From: an uncultured Pseudomonadota bacterium
Lineage (GTDB): Bacteria > Pseudomonadota > Gammaproteobacteria > Steroidobacterales > Steroidobacteraceae
Length of the DNA stretch: 9,473 bases
Assembly: GCA_903890265.1 (NCBI GenBank)
Contig: CAITAM010000074.1
Location: 1-9,473, forward strand
Direction of reading: 5' to 3'
Part shown: one piece after another, positions 8,015 through 9,473 of the stretch
Numbering within the stretch: the first letter of the stretch is position 1
Layout of the letters: every line of letters begins with the position of its first letter
Made by a program: the position numbers and the translations under genes
The notes under the pieces: generated by a model
What the model was told of the DNA's origin: nothing
Seen by the model: the letters and a program-made list of their open reading frames with translations, nothing else
Databases searched by the model: none

Positions 8015-8084
8015 GTGACGCCGCCCGGTCCCGGACACCGCCGGCTCCGGACAACGGCCTCCGCAGAGCGGTTGGCCGGCAATG

Positions 8085-8122
8085 AAAAAGGGGTGAGGCC
8101 TGTCGGCCTCACCCCTTTTTTT
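8085..8122. terminator. Bidirectional intrinsic terminator between propeller gene and rpoC
   Basis: GGGGTGAGGCC (8090-8100) and GGCCTCACCCC (8105-8115) form a perfect 11-bp stem with the 4-nt loop TGTC, flanked by five A residues (8085-8089) and seven T residues (8116-8122). It therefore works as a terminator in both directions: for the plus-strand propeller gene and for rpoC, whose stop codon lies 20 nt away. It separates the rpoBC transcript from everything downstream, including the str operon. Confidence 0.92.
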
Positions 8123-8142
8123 GGACGCCGCGGCGTCGCCGG

Positions 8143-9473
8143 TCAGCCGGCGGTTTCCGCCGACGACTCGTCGTGCACCACCGGCTCGTCCGAGTCGGAC
8201 AGCCCACCGCCCACGTCCATGAAGCTCCGGCCAACGTCGTCGTCCGGACGGCGCCGACGCGCCGCGTGGTAGGCAAAGCCCGTTCCCGCCGGGATGAGTC
8301 GCCCGACGATGACGTTCTCCTTGAGACCACGCAGGTCGTCCTTGAGACCGCGCACCGCGGCCTCGGTCAGGACGCGGGTGGTCTCCTGGAAGGACGCCGC
8401 CGAAATGAACGACTCGGTCGCGAGCGAGGCCTTCGTGATACCGAGCAGCAGCGGCTCCATCTTCGCGACCGTCTTGCCGGCGGTCTCGGCGATGGCGTTC
8501 TGGCCGATGACCCGCGAGCGGTCGAGCTGCTCCCCGCGCAGCAGTCCGGTCTCGCCGGCATCGGTGACCTCGACCTTGCGCAGCATCTGGCGAATGATCA
8601 CCTCGATGTGCTTGTCGTTGATCTTCACGCCCTGCAGACGGTAGACGTCCTGAATCTCGCGCACGAGGTAGTTCGCCAGCGCTTCCGAGCCCTGCAGGCG
8701 CAGGATGTCGTGCGGGTTCGGCTCGCCGTCCGCGATGACCTCGCCCTTCTCGACCGACTCGCCCTCGAACACGTTCAGATGGCGCCACTTCGGGATCAGC
8801 TCCTCGTACTTGTCCCCCGTCTCCGGGGTGATCACGAGGCGACGCTTGCCCTTGGTCTCCTTGCCGAACGAGACCGTGCCCGAGCGCTCCGCCAGAATCG
8901 CCGGGTCCTTGGGCTTGCGGGCCTCAAAGAGGTCGGCCACGCGCGGCAGACCGCCGGTGATGTCGCGGGTCTTCGACGACTCCTGCGGGATACGCGCGAT
9001 GACGTCACCCACCGACACCTTCGCGCCGTCAGTCAGGCTGACGAGCGCGCCGGCCGGCAGCGCATAGATCGCCGGGATATCGGTGTTCGCGAAGGTCACT
9101 TCCTTGCCCTTCGGCCCGAGGAGCTTGACCACCGGACGCAGATCACGGCCACCGGCACCGCGCTGCTTCGGATCGAGCACCACGGTCGACGACAGACCGG
9201 TCACGTCGTCCACCTGGCTCGTCACGGTCATGCCATCGACGAAGTCCTGGAACTTGATGAAACCCGCCACCTCGGTGACCACCGGATGGGTATGCGGGTC
9301 CCACGTCGCAACCACCTGGCCTGCGACCACCGCCGCGCCCTCGTCGACGTTGATCACGGCGCCGTAGGGGATCTTGTAGCGCTCACGCTCGCGACCGAAC
9401 TCGTCGACCACACCGAGCTCACCGGAGCGCGAAGTCGTCACTAGGTGGCCCTTCTCGTGGCGGACCGCCTTGA
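8143..9473 (-). CDS. rpoC: RNA polymerase beta' subunit, C-terminal part
   Basis: Beta' is the catalytic-cleft subunit of RNA polymerase. The window holds its last 442 codons; the gene enters from the right edge (frame reads through 9441, so the GTG there is not a start). Visible in order are the SRSGELGVVDEFGRERERYK segment and the rest of the SI3-type insertion, then the end of the trigger-loop region at TGGLPRVADLFEARKPK. PKWRHLNVFEGE, PHDILRLQG and DVYRLQGVKINDKHIEVI follow, then LLGITKASLATESFISAASF and LKENVIVGRLIPAGTGFAYH. This matches roughly E. coli residues 950-1407. The C-terminal tail after AYH is short, arginine-rich and then acidic, and is not conserved. The stop is TGA at 8145-8143, and a strong terminator follows 20 nt later. 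In most relatives rpsL comes next; here the propeller gene, convergent, comes next instead. Confidence 0.98.
   Translation of the reverse strand, partial: KAVRHEKGHLVTTSRSGELGVVDEFGRERERYKIPYGAVINVDEGAAVVAGQVVATWDPHTHPVVTEVAGFIKFQDFVDGMTVTSQVDDVTGLSSTVVLDPKQRGAGGRDLRPVVKLLGPKGKEVTFANTDIPAIYALPAGALVSLTDGAKVSVGDVIARIPQESSKTRDITGGLPRVADLFEARKPKDPAILAERSGTVSFGKETKGKRRLVITPETGDKYEELIPKWRHLNVFEGESVEKGEVIADGEPNPHDILRLQGSEALANYLVREIQDVYRLQGVKINDKHIEVIIRQMLRKVEVTDAGETGLLRGEQLDRSRVIGQNAIAETAGKTVAKMEPLLLGITKASLATESFISAASFQETTRVLTEAAVRGLKDDLRGLKENVIVGRLIPAGTGFAYHAARRRRPDDDVGRSFMDVGGGLSDSDEPVVHDESSAETAG

Noticed and set aside
3360..8142. A mobile element or defence island between rpoC and rpsL
   Set aside because: No transposase, integrase, attachment site, flanking direct repeat, nuclease or toxin-antitoxin signature could be read; the three genes look like ordinary chromosomal genes.
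9439..9441. GTG as the start of a 432-codon gene at the right edge
   Set aside because: The frame continues without a stop to the window edge with RpoC-like residues, so this is an internal valine codon.
8173..9444. A 423-codon open frame on the plus strand opposite rpoC
   Set aside because: Shadow frame of the conserved beta' gene, with no recognisable domain.

Overview
The window comes from a GC-rich bacterium, most likely a gammaproteobacterium. RpoC, S12, EF-G and EF-Tu all align by eye with the Escherichia coli proteins over long conserved stretches, and S12 has the same length (124 aa). The genus cannot be told from the sequence alone. The backbone is the classical minus-strand rpoC / rpsL-rpsG-fusA-tuf (str) region: the C-terminal third of RNA polymerase beta' at 8143-9473, then S12 (2985-3359), S7 (2454-2933), EF-G (200-2293) and the first 46 codons of EF-Tu (1-140).

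The unusual point of layout is that rpoC and rpsL are not adjacent. About 4.8 kb lie between them, holding three genes with no translation role: a plus-strand EamA/DMT-type inner-membrane transporter (3693-4598), a convergent minus-strand small helical protein that looks ferritin-like (4595-5038), and a plus-strand 891-aa exported protein with BNR/Asp-box beta-propeller repeats (5299-7974). The transporter and the small protein end on the same CTAG tetranucleotide. The transcription signals fit this arrangement. A strong bidirectional intrinsic terminator (8085-8122) separates rpoC from the propeller gene. A near-consensus sigma70-type promoter (TTGACC, 17 nt, TAGAAT; 3531-3559, minus strand) lies upstream of rpsL, so the str operon appears to be transcribed from its own start after a structured leader of about 165 nt.

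Within the str operon the intercistronic regions are structured. A perfect 8-bp hairpin sits between rpsL and rpsG, where S7 autoregulates the operon in E. coli. The 160-nt rpsG-fusA gap holds an 11-bp hairpin, then a hairpin followed by seven U residues (terminator-like, pointing at fusA), then a leader with mutually exclusive pairings just upstream of the EF-G ribosome-binding site. This suggests that fusA-tuf output is set separately from rpsL-rpsG.

The 260-nt divergent region between the ferritin-like gene and the propeller gene has several perfect inverted repeats that could be operators or leader structures. I see no CRISPR array, tRNA, rRNA, insertion sequence, or defence or toxin module. 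The three inserted genes look like ordinary chromosomal genes and do not form a recognisable pathway together.
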